Part shown: in pieces, positions 36,328 to 48,211 of the stretch | Position numbering within the stretch: position 1 is the stretch's first letter | Layout: each line of letters opens with the position of its first letter | Assembly (NCBI GenBank): GCA_036365515.1 | Contig: CM070875.1 | Span: forward strand, 92,198,128-92,262,127 | Direction of reading: 5' to 3' | Source of the DNA: Torymus aiolomorphi | Lineage: Eukaryota > Arthropoda > Insecta > Hymenoptera > Torymidae | DNA: 64,000 nucleotides | Translations under genes and position numbers: made by a program | Notes under the pieces: generated by a model | What the model was told of the DNA's origin: nothing | The model's database searches: none | Seen by the model: only the letters and a program-made list of their open reading frames with translations

Positions 36328-39300
36328 TTATACATTTTGAACAATCTTCAGCTTTCTACATTTTGTCGCAATCGGTCTTTTAGACGCAGTTTTCCTATTA
36401 TTGTTACGTTCCCTAGTTTTCGCATAAATTTTAACTAACAAAAGAAATTTAAGCATTTGTACTCTGTGCTCATAACAGACATTCTCTTGATCAAACCAAT
36501 CAGGGAACTGTTTACGAGTGTACGCTTCTACGTTTTCAGCTAACTTAAGTAAAAGATCATGCTCATGCCAAAATTTTAAATAAATTTTGTCAAAGGCTTC
36601 TAATTGACAATTAACTACTTTTGCAAACTGTTCCGTTGGTCTGACTAAGAACATTACTGATGGAACTTCTGGATCAGAATGAGGGTACTCTCTCAAGTTG
36701 ATGTATGTTTCATTACTGGTTCCAGATTCTGATGCATCTTTCATTAAATCTTTTTCGCATGTCAGACAATGATTTTTTTCTAATGATTTACGCGCCACGT
36801 AACCAGAAAAGTATGTTATAGCGTTTTGTTCATAACTAAATTTAGTGTCCATATCTGACATGTTAGAAGACTGTAACTCTAGATGGAAATCCAGTAAATC
36901 GTCTGCAGCATCTGTAATTTCTTGGAGCTCTTGCATTTCCTTGGAATTATATTCAGGTAGTGCAACTAACTCTGTGGTCTCTTTTTCAACGTCATTTTGA
37001 GGAAGTAACGAATGGCTCTCTTCGCAACTTGTGTTACCTTTTTTACTCGTATGAATAAAATCGGTTGACATTATGTGCCTAAGAGTCAAACGATATGTCC
37101 TACAGGTAGGATTCGGATTGAATCCACCTCTGCCACGCAACTTGGAGTGAGCATGTTCCACAGAATCTTGGTTGCACAGACCTGTTGCTAATTCAAAGTC
37201 GGGGAATGAAGATTTTATTTCCAAATACAGACTTACTAAAGCACGAGCAGTCAGAGGTAACCCCAAAAAACAAGGTGGCTTGTTGTCGTTCCCTTTTTTC
37301 TTTACATTCCATTTCTCTGACCACTCGATAAAACTTTCAAGTCGCTGCTGGATTTCTGTCAGATAATGGTCGCTTCAATGCATGGCGATTTTTCAAACTA
37401 TATACATTACATGCATCGATGACAGCATCCATTATTTCAACGAAATTGGCTGAATTTTGCCATGTATTCGAAGACAACCCTGATAAAACATCTTCGCCGG
37501 CTAATTTAATTGCACAGGCCATGCGACGGCTTAACAGTTGAAAAGCAAGCTTTACTTTCATAGCATCAAAACTATTAGGATTAAAGTGATTTTCTGATAA
37601 AAAGCCTAATAAATTTGATGTACCATGAGAGCGGTCAAGCTCCCAGGTTTGCTTTAAATCGGTAAAAAAAATAATTTTTTCGTTATCGACATAAATGCAA
37701 TCGTGGGCTCTTAGCTGTGCTATCAATCTCTTAATAAGGTGTGGCCAATCAAAAGTTGCAAAAATCTTAACAGAATCTAAAATAAAATAAGGCTTTTCTG
37801 GACATACATCCAATAATTTAAATAACTTTTGATTGTTGCTACCTTGGTCACATACAATCACACGAATATCTGCTCCTATTTTTCGAAGTTCTGTTACGAT
37901 TTGGGGAACAATCTCAAAGAGCTCTTCTGCACTGGCGCCATTTTCGTTAAACCCGAAAGATACTATTTGACGCCATGAATTTTTTGCATTTATGCTGTCA
38001 ATACAAAATAGCAACGCGTGTTTCGCGACTTTACAATCTCTGCGATCTTTTCCCATATCGACCAGACCTTCAATTACATCATATTTCTTAGAATATTCTT
38101 CCGCTGCTCTGATGGACATTTCATAAAATTTCAACGCACACAGTCGCTCTTGTGGCGGAAGCAGCATCAAATATTCTCCTATCTTCTTCAAAATTGCGTC
38201 ATTGATCCCTGGGACGATTTCACATTCTGCCACCCACGATCTAACCTTTGATTCAGCTGGCAAAACTAACCCTCCCGCCCTTAATCGAGAATAGCAAGCT
38301 GCTGAATGAAAATAAATTTGTTTTGCCAAGTCTTTCTCTTCGGTTGTGTATGGCGTGTTGGGCTTGTGCAACTGCAATTTCATCATCGTCTTAGCCATAT
38401 CAGGGATGTTTTTTTCTTTTAAAAGATCATTAATATCAGAAAATTTTTTGGACACTTTTTGATGTAAACGTCTAGTCAAACGACTGTTTTTATTTTTCTC
38501 AGTTTTGAGGGATCTCTGTAACTGCTTAACCTTTGATTCTGCAGCTAATAATTTACTTTTTAATTTACAAATATAAACTTTACTACGAACCATTGTATCA
38601 ACAACGCGTTTTCTCAATGGTGAAGCAATTGGAGCAGAGTCCTCAGTTGTGGAGCTAACGTTTACTTTAACAATTTTAACAGGAGATTCGTAATTCAGAA
38701 ACGACAGGTCATCATCTTTTTCAGAAAAAGAAAAAATTTCTTTACCCGAGGGGTAAGTTACAGGTGGCAGTAACCTTTTCAACACACCTACAAAATCAAT
38801 TTCTTTTTCTGGTTGGGACTTTTCTATCGTTTCAGTAACAATGTCTTGTGCTACCTGTAGTTTTTGTTGTTCTAGTTGTTGATCTTGTTGTTGTTGGTCT
38901 TGTTGTTCTGGTTGCTGTTGTTGCTGTCCTTGTTGTTGTTGTTGTTCTTGATGTGGTTGTTGCCTTTGTTGTTCTGGTTGTTGTTGATGTTCGGCTTCTT
39001 CTTCACACATCTGCACCTGGGCTTGCAGTTGCGCAGGCAGTTCATTGTCAGCATTTTTATGCCCTTGCCAATGAAGGAGAACTGTGCCACGCTTTAAACT
39101 CGTCGGCCCTAGCACGTCATCCTCGCTGAAGTGGAGGCGACAAAGTCCTGCACGCCTAAGTGAAGCTGGCGTCCAATTCAAAAGTACTTGGTTTCCTGCG
39201 AAAATTTAAAATTGATTTAGAGTTTCGTATTATTTTTTTTAGTTATTCAACTAATATTAGCAGTAATTTGTTATTTATCTTGAAGTAAATTATTCTATTC

Positions 39301-42300
39301 GACTATTAATAGCATTTATGGTTATTTTACTACAGCAACTTTGTGGCAAAAAGAAAAAAAGTTCCATAAAAGACATAGTGGGTTTCAGTTAAGAAAATTT
39401 GAAGCTAATGGCCAAGCTGTCAATGTAAACTCTAAGATGTTATTTTTTCCCTAATATTCTCAGTCCCGAGCATGTATATATCCACAATATATCACTATCT
39501 AAATGTTTCGTCAACTCTCGGAGAATTTTTTTGTAAGAGAAAAGAGTTTTAAATGAAAATTACAAGTTTTGGAAAATCAAATGCTTTTACTTTAAACGAT
39601 ATCTTATTAAAATGTAGAAATATAGAAAAGTGTTTCGCCCTCGGCACTGTCTGTTGGGCTCGTCAGGAGGACGCAGACAGGCCTTGCCTCGACACACGTG
39701 ATAAAATTTTTTAGAAATCGTATCACAAAATCTTAGTGACACTGGAGTATCTTATATATTCTAAATGCAAAATTTTTGTTACAATTTGACAGGCTCCATC
39801 TATTGGGAAAATAGATAAAGTTCTATCGGACCGCTGTAATTAGGCCAAAGCGGTTTAATTATATTTATTTATTGATTCTAATGACAGACTTGTTATAAGT
39901 TAAGAAAATTTGAAGCTAATGGCCAAGCTGTCAATGTAAACTCTAAGATGTTATTTTTTCCCTAATATTCTCAGTCCCGAGCATGTATATATCCACAATA
40001 TATCACTATCTAAATGTTTCGTCAACTCTCGGAGAATTTTTTTGTAAGAGAAAAGAGTTTTAAATGAAAATTACAAGTTTTGGAAAATCAAATGCTTTTA
40101 CTTTAAACGATATCTTATTAAAATGTAGAAATATAGAAAAGTGTTTCGCCCTCGGCACTGTCTGTTGGGCTCGTCAGGAGGACGCAGACAGGCCTTGCCT
40201 CGACACACGTGATAAAATTTTTTAGAAATCGTATCACAAAATCTTAGTGACACTGGAGTATCTTATATATTCTAAATGCAAAGTTTTTGTTACAATTTGA
40301 CAGGCTCCATCTATTGGGAAAATAGATAAAGTTCTATCGGACCGCTGTAATTAGGCCAAAGCGGTTTAATTATATTTATTTATTGATTCCAATGACAGAC
40401 TTGTTATAAGTTAAGAAAATTTGAAGCTAATGGCCAAGCTGTCAATGTAAACTCTAAGATGTTATTTTTTCCCTAATATTCTCAGTCCCGAGCATGTATA
40501 TATCCACAATATATCACTATCTAAATGTTTCGTCAACTCTCGGAGAATTTTTTTGTAAGAGAAAAGAGTTTTAAATGAAAATTACAAGTTTTGGAAAATC
40601 AAATGCTTTTACTTTAAACGATATCTTATTAAAATGTAGAAATATAGAAAAGTGTTTCGCCCTGGGCACTGTCTGTTGGGCTCGTCAGGAGGACGCAGAC
40701 AGGCCTTGCCTCGACACACGTGATAAAATTTTTTAGAAATCGTATCACAAAATCTTAGTGACACTGGAGTATCTTATATATTCTAAATGCAAAATTTTTG
40801 TTACAATTTGACAGGCTCCATCTATTGGGAAAATAGATAAAGTTCTATCGGACCGCTGTAATTAGGCCAAAGCGGTTTAATTATATTTATTTATTGATTC
40901 TAATGACAGACTTGTTATAAGTTAAGAAAATTTGAAGCTAATGGCCAAGCTGTCAATGTAAACTCTAAGATGTTATTTTTTCCCTAATATTCTCAGTCCC
41001 GAGCATTACAGCGGTCCGATAGAACTTTATCTATTTTCCCAATAGATGGAGCCTGTCAAATTGTAACAAAAATTTTGCATTTAGAATATATAAGATACTC
41101 CAGTGTCACTAAGATTTTGTGATACGATTTCTAAAAAATTTTATCGCGTGTGTCGAGGCAAGGCCTGTCTGCGTCCTCCTGACGAACCCAACAGACAGTG
41201 CCGAGGGCGAAACACTTTTCTATATTTCTACATTTTAATAAGATATCGTTTAAAGTAAAAGCATTTGATTTTCCAAAACTTGTAATTTTCATTTAAAACT
41301 CTTTTCTCTTACAAAAAAATTCTCCGAGAGTTGACGAAACATTTAGATAGTGATATATTGTGGATATATACATGCTCGGGACTGAGAATATTAGGGAAAA
41401 AATAACATCTTAGAGTTTACATTGACAGCTTGGCCATTAGCTTCAAATTTTCTTAACTTATAACAAGTCTGTCATTAGAATCAATAAATAAATATAATTA
41501 AACCGCTTTGGCCTAATTACAGCGGTCCGATAGAACTTTATCTATTTTCCCAATAGATGGAGCCTGTCAAATTGTAACAAAAATTTTGCATTTAGAATAT
41601 ATAAGATACTCCAGTGTCACTAAGATTTTGTGATACGATTTCTAAAAATTTTATCACGTGTGTCGAGGCAAGGCCTGTCTGCGTCCTCCTGACGAGCCCA
41701 ACAGACAGTGCCGAGGGCGAAACACTTTTCTATATTTCTACATTTTAATAAGATATCGTTTAAAGTAAAAGCATTTGATTTTCCAAAACTTGTAATTTTC
41801 ATTTAAAACTCTTTTCTCTTACAAAAAAATTCTCCGAGAGTTGACGAAACATTTAGATAGTGATATATTGTGGATATATACATGCTCGGGACTGAGAATA
41901 TTAGGGAAAAAATAACATCTTAGAGTTTACATTGACAGCTTGGCCATTAGCTTCAAATTTTCTTAACTTATAACAAGTCTGTCATTAGAATCAATAAATA
42001 AAAATAGTGGGTTTCAATTCAATTAAAATCGAATTAAAATGCTATTTTTAAATAATGTCTCCACATCATAACGTGAATATAATTTCATTTAATATATTCA
42101 GAAAATTATAAGATTCTATCTTTTCGAAGCTAATTTTATTTCTATAATTTTGTTACAATTAATAAATAAATTTTTCATTTTTTGAGACTTCGAAATTAAC
42201 GTTAAACTTATATTAATGATGCATTCGACGCAGGATTCAATTTCCGACATTTAAAAAACAAAACTGTTTTTTAGCTATTCTTCGTAGTTCTTATGGAAAA

Positions 42301-44507
42301 TCACTCTTTTAATAATAGGTTAAAATAAAAAACAAATAATATCAGGATAACATTTTTTGGTTTATGTATAATATATAAATTTGTAATTTATCGAAATTAT
42401 TATTTTTTATGTTGGTTGGTTTCGGAGAAAACAATATTTTATAAAAAAAATACATTTTTCGTGCTTAACAGTACTGAGAATAAAATGAATTGATTTGCTT
42501 TCAAATGGATTTATATTAATGGAGTTTGTAATGTATTTGTTATACATTCATTTATAAGCTTAAAAAAAAGGAAAAATTGACGAAATGTTCTAATAAAATG
42601 ATAACAGAAAAATTTATATTCTTTTATTAATAGTTTATTTTTATCAAATATATTGTAAAAATGAACTTTCTTTTATTCTTAGAAAAATATAAGTATAATA
42701 AAGTTACATTAACATTTTTGACACTTCATTATATCATTTTATTTAATTTGATCAATTTCTGGGAACAAGATATATCTATTTATTTCAAATTTTTATTATT
42801 TTTTAAACCATTTATTAAAAACCTTTATTTATTTTTAAAATTATTTATTTATAACCTTCATTATTATTTTGTCTTGATAAACCAATAAGAAAACCGTTCT
42901 TCAATTATATCTTGATTCCGTATAGCTCTTTAAATATTTTTTGTAATAACAAAAAATAATAAGAAATTAAATAAGGACCCCGCACACAATGTATGGAAAA
43001 TAATCATTCGGTCAAATTGGATCAAACTTGGAGAAAAGATAGATCTTGAGGTCCTGAACAAAAGTTCTCATGGGCAAAACCCCCCAAAATTTGACCGAAT
43101 GATTTTTTCCCATACATTGTGTGCGGGGTCCTTTAATATAATTCTGTTATTATAAAAGTTTTAATTAAAAAGATTTAAGTTTCTTTTGACGTAAATTTTT
43201 TATTTCTTTGGACGATGTAATTAATATAATGTATTAATAATTTCAGTTTCATAAAGGTTAATACCACCAATTTAACGTATAGGAAATAATTTTAAAATTT
43301 TGTTAATAAAACCATAACTAAAAGTATTTTTTAAATGTCTTATGATTTTTAATTTGGGATAAAAATGAGAAAATAAAAATTTATTTATGTAGGAATATTT
43401 GAATGGCGATGTATACATATCATCGGTTGGGAGGAACAAGGTATCAGCTCGAGCAAGCGCTTAAAAAGGATCCTACTCGGGCGAGCGCGTGAAAACGTAT
43501 CAACTCGGGCGTTCGTGTAAAAAGGTACAAACTCCTTTGAGCGCGTAAAAAGGTATCAACTCGCGCGGTCGGCTTTTGAATGTTTAGCAAGCTATTGAAG
43601 AAGCAAAAAAAAAATACAAAAAAGCAATTAAAATTAATGAGAAGAAGTTTAATTTTGAATGTAATATATGAAAATGATAAACATGTAAAGTATTACGTGG
43701 ATTTGGGAAAAAATCGCTCATTTTTTGTCATTCTTTGCACTTTCAAATGCATGTAACTTTGCACAGAATCGAACGGTTTCAACGATTCTCATCTTAAATT
43801 AAACTTCTCCTTTTCTACTTTAATCGTTTTTTTGTGGAATATTTGTTGGCCTCTTTAATAGCTTGCTAAGATATTAAAAAGCGTACCGTGCGAGTTGGTA
43901 CCTGTTAACGCGCTCGCCTGAGTTGGTACCTTGTTCCACTCAACCGACGATATACAGGTGTTTATTAATATGTTTCAATTAATTAAAAATGTTTAGAAAA
44001 AACAACTGCAAGAAGTCTAAATCTACTAACTTACACAAAATTGAGCGCGTAAAAAAATTATTACAATTCATAAAGAAAATCACAAAATTAAAATAAATAA
44101 AGCAAAAAGTATGCGCTTAATTAAAATTAATTGCTTTAAAAATTATTCATAAAGCACATTTCTTGGATTAAATGGAAGCTATCTGATTAACGAAATTTAT
44201 AGGTACTAGATTAGTCTTACAAAATAATTATTTACAGTACAACTATCTTAAAATGATATTTTCTTATTAAAGTAAATAGATTTTGTTTTATTTAGTAAAT
44301 CTTATATAAGTCATATATATATTTATCTAAATGAGATTTATCCAACAAGAAAATAGTACTGCACTAACCTGAATGTTCTGTCCACTGTAATTGTTTTTGC
44401 CTTTCCTTTTGAGTAGGGAATCGGAACAAATGGTGACCATCACATTTCCTATTGTTGCAATGCAAGTATTGGCATCGATCGTAGACCGTCTCTTGCTTTT
44501 GCGCCAT
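36328..44507 (-). CDS. THAP-domain P-family transposase, two exons, one frameshift
   Basis: Exon 1 is 44507-44369 (MAQKQETVYDRCQYLHCNNR… to a GTTAGT donor). Exon 2 is 39195-36328 (after TTTTCGCAG). The codon split across the junction joins in frame and completes a THAP zinc finger: C-x4-C, FRFP, then CRLH. A Gln-rich tract follows (about residues 115-160), a leucine-rich coiled coil (about 245-290), LRAGGLVLPAESKVRSW, and the RNase-H-like core with VIVCDQGSNN (about 500) and FDWPHLIKRL. The C-terminal part has HAHSKLRGRGGFNPNP, as in P/THAP9 proteins. One base appears lost near 37352, shifting the frame between LKRPLSD and QQRLESFIEW. Total about 1000 residues. The 5.2-kb intron holds the hammerhead array. 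It would bind the transposon ends and cut and rejoin them in the nucleus. Confidence 0.87.
39630..39695 (-). ncRNA. Type III hammerhead ribozyme, unit 1
   Basis: Minus strand reads GTGTC | GAGG-loop-CCTC CTGACGA GCCC-loop-GGGC GAAA CAC. Helix III is GTGT/ACAC, helix I GAGG/CCTC and helix II GCCC/GGGC. Core CUGANGA and GAAA are complete, and the predicted cut follows the preferred GUC (between 39691 and 39690). Loop I contains CTGTCTG and loop II CAGACAG, giving a seven-base loop-loop pairing of the kind that speeds natural hammerheads. Confidence 0.86.
40141..40206 (-). ncRNA. Type III hammerhead ribozyme, unit 2
   Basis: Identical to unit 1 in core, helices and loop complementarity. Predicted cut after GUC, between 40202 and 40201. 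Confidence 0.86.
40652..40717 (-). ncRNA. Type III hammerhead ribozyme, unit 3
   Basis: As unit 1 with one change in loop II (CTGGGCAC on the plus strand for CTCGGCAC). Core, all helices and the CTGTCTG/CAGACAG pairing are kept. Confidence 0.85.
41150..41215 (+). ncRNA. Hammerhead ribozyme, inverted unit 5 (helix II mismatch)
   Basis: Plus-strand copy with CTGACGA followed by ACCC instead of GCCC. This breaks the first pair of helix II next to the core. Cleavage site GTC and the other helices are kept, so activity is probably reduced. Confidence 0.78.
41660..41725 (+). ncRNA. Type III hammerhead ribozyme, inverted unit 6
   Basis: Plus-strand copy with the same core, helices and loop pairing as unit 1. 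Predicted cut after C at 41664. Confidence 0.85.
42974..43132. mobile_element. Short MITE (159 bp) with ~45-bp inverted ends
   Basis: Ends AGGACCCCGCACACAATGTA and its reverse complement; pairing continues through CATTCGGTCAAAT. AT-rich flanks leave the target duplication unclear. It lies in the transposase intron, downstream of the ribozyme array on the plus map. Confidence 0.82.
43407..43961. repeat. Foldback element with internal ~30-bp tandem repeats
   Basis: ATCGGTTGGGAGGAACAAGG on the left is inverted at 43925-43950. The left arm holds four units of GGGCGAGCGCGTAAAAAGGTATCAACTC type and the right arm one or two. A 330-bp AT-rich centre has its own weak inverted pairing (GAGAAGAAGTTTAATTTTGA). 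No coding frame. Confidence 0.65.
43962..44368. other. AT-rich 5' part of the transposase intron
   Basis: No recognisable feature apart from the GTTAGT donor at its exon-1 edge. Like 42133-43406 it is A/T-rich filler with short poly-Phe/Leu frames that I do not support as genes. Confidence 0.4.
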
Positions 44508-45279
44508 AGTCTTAACACTTTCACACACTTTTAAAAAAAGTATCTTAGTACCCTACATTATAATAAATACTGCACAAGAGTACGTCCAATAGCTTAGTTC
44601 GGATGATAAATAAAACAAAAGCAAACGATAACCTACAAAAAGTTAACCATTTCAGCGGTAGCTAAAAACTATCACAATATTTAGAAAGTGCGCATGAAAT
44701 TCGCAATAATGACACTTTCATACACTTGATTACTTATCTCACGCACTAGAAATATCGCTATCACTGCACTACTCTGAAGACTAATTTTTCACGCGACACG
44801 CATCTGAGCGCCCGGATAAAAACAAACGCAAGCTCTTTAACCCGCCAAACACGTAACAACAACAAACGCTCATGCCGAGCCGCCGTAGCTCGCGAGCGCG
44901 CGCGCGATGGATTTCCAAGAAAGCACAGACCGTTTAAAGTCCAGAAAAAGATGTAGCAAGTTATTTTTTTAGACTGTGCAAAAATGATAACCAAAAATTG
45001 TAATAACGGATAAATTATAGAAAATAACATTGTATAAACTCTTGTGACCGTAATAATACTGTCATATGATATTCAAAACATCCCTGCAAAAAATTACGCT
45101 AATACGCGTACATCATAATCTGTAAAAGGTTTTACAAAATTTTTTTATTTAAAAAATAATAAATACATTAAAAGTCTTGAATCTAAAGTTTTTTTTCTAC
45201 AATGTAAAATCTTGTCGACTCGCTGTCAACGAAAAAAAGATAGCCAAAAACTTTAAAGCAGAATATTATGAATGGATAT
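44508..45279 (-). promoter_or_regulatory. Presumed promoter and 5' region of the transposase gene
   Basis: This segment lies between exon 1 and the right arm. A CpG-rich patch (about 44790-44910, with CGAGCGCGCGCGCG) stands out against AT-rich surroundings. No TATA box can be assigned with confidence; inferred from position only. Confidence 0.35.
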
Positions 45280-47699
45280 AATAATTGGACTAATCTAATA
45301 TTTTGATCGAGATAATATAATGCCCGGGGTTGTAAATTATACCATTAATTCAAAATTGAAATTTCAATCATTAATAAAACTCCGGGTTTAATTAATAATA
45401 AAAATTTCAATTGTTAAATAAGCCGTTAATTAAGTTCATATCGGTTAATTAATAATTAAAATTTCAATCGTTAATTAAGGCAGCGTTTAATTAAGAATTC
45501 ATTTTAATCGTTTAATAGATTTTGAAGTCGAATGCGATATCCCCGAGCAGTAATTGTAAAGTCCTTGTAAAGAATCATGGCCGAAAACACGAATTTACGT
45601 CTATGTGTCACGATCGTCGAGTAAAAAAAAAGCTAAAAATGCAATCCATTTAATCAGTTAAACTAAACATACATTTTAAATATTTTCTTACGTTATCTTT
45701 GATTGATTGTAACTTCCTGAAAAATCAAAATTTTGTAACGAATCAGGGCTTAAATTTTAGCTTTTACTGTATACTTTTAGAGATTTGTTTCACCGTTTTC
45801 GTATCTTAAATAATTGAATTTAGGACTACGCTTTTACTGCAGAATCAGGTCCAAAGAAACTTAATTAAATACTGGTTTAATAAACGATTCAAACTTTTAT
45901 TCTTAATTAGACGCTCGTTTAATTAATGATTGAAATTTTAATTCTGAATTGAACGCAGGTATAGTTAAGGATTGAATTTTTAGTTATTAATTAAACTGGG
46001 GTTTAAATAACGATTGAAATTTTCATTTTAAATTAAACTGAGTAATTAATTGAAATTTCAACTAATATTATTCATTAGCTTTTAATGCAGCTGGATTGAT
46101 TATTTCTCTACTAAAATATCGCTTTGAAAATAAGAAACGCAGCTTCAAAAAATATTGAATGGTTCGCACGATATTATTTAAGAGATTATCGGAATTTTCT
46201 AAATTGTTTGCAACCATTTTGAGAAGTACGAAAATGTCAATATAAGAGATTTTTCGAAAGAATGTTAAAAAGTTTGCCTTCTCTTATATGATTAACGCCA
46301 TTTAATAACTTTTTATATTTAAATATTTTGAAGAATTTATATGGAAAAGTCAGAAGTCTTGGCGATTACTTATATTTTAAATAGATTAAAAAATAGAGTA
46401 TGGAAAACCGAGTAAATGACGAAATCGCTGTAAAAACATGTACATAATTATTTATTTTACAGAAGAGTTGTTATATTGAATAAAATATGATTTCTTCGAA
46501 TTATTAAATTTCAACTTTACTAGAGTAAAAAATGTGTATAATATAATACCATTTTTTTATGTTATACACTATTATTGATTATAATTCAAAGGAAAATGGT
46601 GTTTTCATTAAGTCCCAAATGTGAATGCAAATCTTATGCAGGATTATCTTTGAGGCTTAAATAAAACAATTTGAAGCACAAGCACATTTTTTGAGAATAG
46701 CCTTTATGCATTTTCGGCCGGTTAAAAATGCTTTTTATATTATATGCTTACTTGTTGATTACCACTTAATAAATAATATTAATAAAAACTTACTTCTAGA
46801 ACAAATAACGTATGTTTTATAGGGATTAGAGAATGGGAATGAGAATATAATATGTATTTCTGAAATTGAACTTGCTTGGTCAACGATACTTTTTTTATCC
46901 TGCTTAATCCTTAAAAAAGTTTATCTTGACCGTGATTGATTTACATTTTACATATAAATTGGGTAGGGATATTATTGCAAAAAATAAGTATAACGATATT
47001 TTTAATGAGTTTACTCTTGGTGAATTAATTTATTCAGAATATAAAATTTTCTTTAAAATATAAATTAAAACATCAATTCTACTAGAGAATGATAATTAAA
47101 TGATAAAAAGGTGAAAATTCTGTATGTTCTGTTACAATAATGTAATGAAAAAAATTATGCACGAGAAAAAAAAAAATATATTGCGTCGGGATTGAACGTG
47201 GATCCAAAAGATTACGGCAAAACTAGCCGCACGCCTTAGCCACCACGGTTACCGCTACGATGTCACTGTCTAACACTGAAATCGTTTATGTTCATATTCT
47301 CCCCTTCAGCTTAGGTTGTGAATTAGAATTTGAGTTTTACAGTTTAAAGTTTATAATTTCATTAATTTGCGTGTATGCAATATACAAATGCACAACCGAG
47401 CGGCGATTGTCAGGCCGCTCGGCCGAAGTCGGATTGTTGCGGGAGAAGTAAACAGACGGCGAGCGCGAGGCGCGCCGCTGGGTCGCTCGTGTATACGCAT
47501 GACCGGTGCACGCGCACTGAGCCGCCGAGCCGTCGTCTCCCGCTTGCCCCGCCCCGCGCCGCGTGTACACGTCTCAACGACCAATCACGAAATTGTGGAC
47601 ATGCTTCGCTACTTTGGCCGCGAGAGGCAGCAGCGCGCTGCGCGCAGAAGTCTGCCTCACTTTTTGCCGGGGCGCTAGCAATCTCTCTATTCACCTCTG
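45280..47699 (-). repeat. Right terminal inverted repeat of the P-family transposon
   Basis: Reverse-complement partner of 33747-35610 with about 0.5 kb extra around 45900-46390, itself made of more TTAATTAA/GATTGAAATTT units. Outer GC-rich part at 47400-47690. Confidence 0.88.
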
Positions 47700-48211
47700 A
47701 TAAAACTAACGCTAAAAATCTTAAAATTAAAAAGGCCATAAATCTGCATAACTTTCAACTTTAAGGGTAGCAACCCCTATTTTTTTAAAGGAAATTAAGT
47801 TTTTTATCAATTTTCAGCTATGAAAATTACAATAAATATATCTCTTTAAAAACCATTCCATTGAAAAGATTGACCATAAAATTTTGACCAGTAACACAGA
47901 CAAACGCTATGTAATTTTAGCGCTTTCGGGCAATACGAAATACTAATTTATCATTAATTTTGCAAAACTAGTTTGGTTAAACTACTTGTTTAAACGGATT
48001 ATTGTAAAGCTTTTTCGAAAAACTAATTTTGACTTGAATTCCACAAGAAAAGTAACATGTTTATTTAAACTTTTATATGTTGTAGTGAACCAAAAAACGA
48101 AAAATATTTATATTTTTTATCTGTGAATAATACATTTTAAAGGGGTGCAAATCATCCCCGGAAGTTCATTATGTTCTTACTTCCCTTTATTATATTTTAT
48201 GTATTATTATA
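47700..48211. repeat. ~300-bp tandem repeat resumed after the P-family insertion, with flanking unique part
   Basis: Continues the array cut at 33739 (GCTAAAAATCTTAAAATTAAAAAGGCC…AGGGTAGCAACCCCTAT). A segment follows (47900-48211: TAATTTTAGCGCTTTCGGGC… CCCCGGAAGTTCATTATG) found inverted at 56870-57200. Confidence 0.82.

Larger units (their letters stand above)
39388..42003. mobile_element. Hammerhead-ribozyme (retrozyme-like) multimer with 13-bp target duplication
   Basis: Direct units at 39388-39897, 39898-40408 and 40409-40919 (510-511 bp) are followed by an 87-bp partial unit to 41006. Two units in the opposite orientation follow (41007-41517 and 41518-42003). The perfect 13-mer ATAGTGGGTTTCA flanks the whole at 39375-39387 and 42004-42016. 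Units are nearly identical, so the array is young or homogenised. Each full unit encodes one hammerhead motif. No protein of credible length is encoded (a 60-residue frame simply crosses the ribozyme). It sits in the transposase intron. The 13-bp duplication suggests target-primed insertion using another element's enzymes. Confidence 0.87.
33747..47699. mobile_element. P-family DNA transposon, 13.95 kb, with ~2-kb terminal inverted repeats
   Basis: The left end CAGAGATGAATAGAGAGATTG matches the right end inverted (CAGAGGTGAATAGAGAGATTG). ATAAAAC(C/T) flanks it at about 33740-33747 and 47700-47707, an 8-bp target duplication with one base ambiguous at the left junction. The target is the third unit of the ~300-bp tandem repeat. 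The left arm is 33747-35610. The right arm is 45280-47699, longer because of about 0.5 kb (45900-46390) missing on the left. Inside are a THAP-domain P-type transposase gene, a hammerhead repeat array and two smaller palindromes. Known P elements are near 3 kb, so most of the length is arms and secondary insertions. Confidence 0.88.

Noticed and set aside
38848..39129. Val/Leu-rich frames opposite the Gln-rich tract of the transposase
   Set aside because: Antisense shadows of CAG/CAA codons.
36328..39195. hAT assignment for the 14-kb element, from its CAGAG ends and 8-bp duplication
   Set aside because: The protein has a THAP finger and P/THAP9-type core motifs, and P elements also make 8-bp duplications.
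41620..41802. 60-residue frame repeated in the 511-bp units (MKITSFGKSNAF…)
   Set aside because: Its codons overlie the ribozyme and it has no recognisable domain. Conservation follows from unit identity, not from coding selection.
47183..47251. Functional serine tRNA gene on the minus strand
   Set aside because: The acceptor stem is not closed and the anticodon arm is poor; it lies in a transposon arm. Reported only as tRNA-like.
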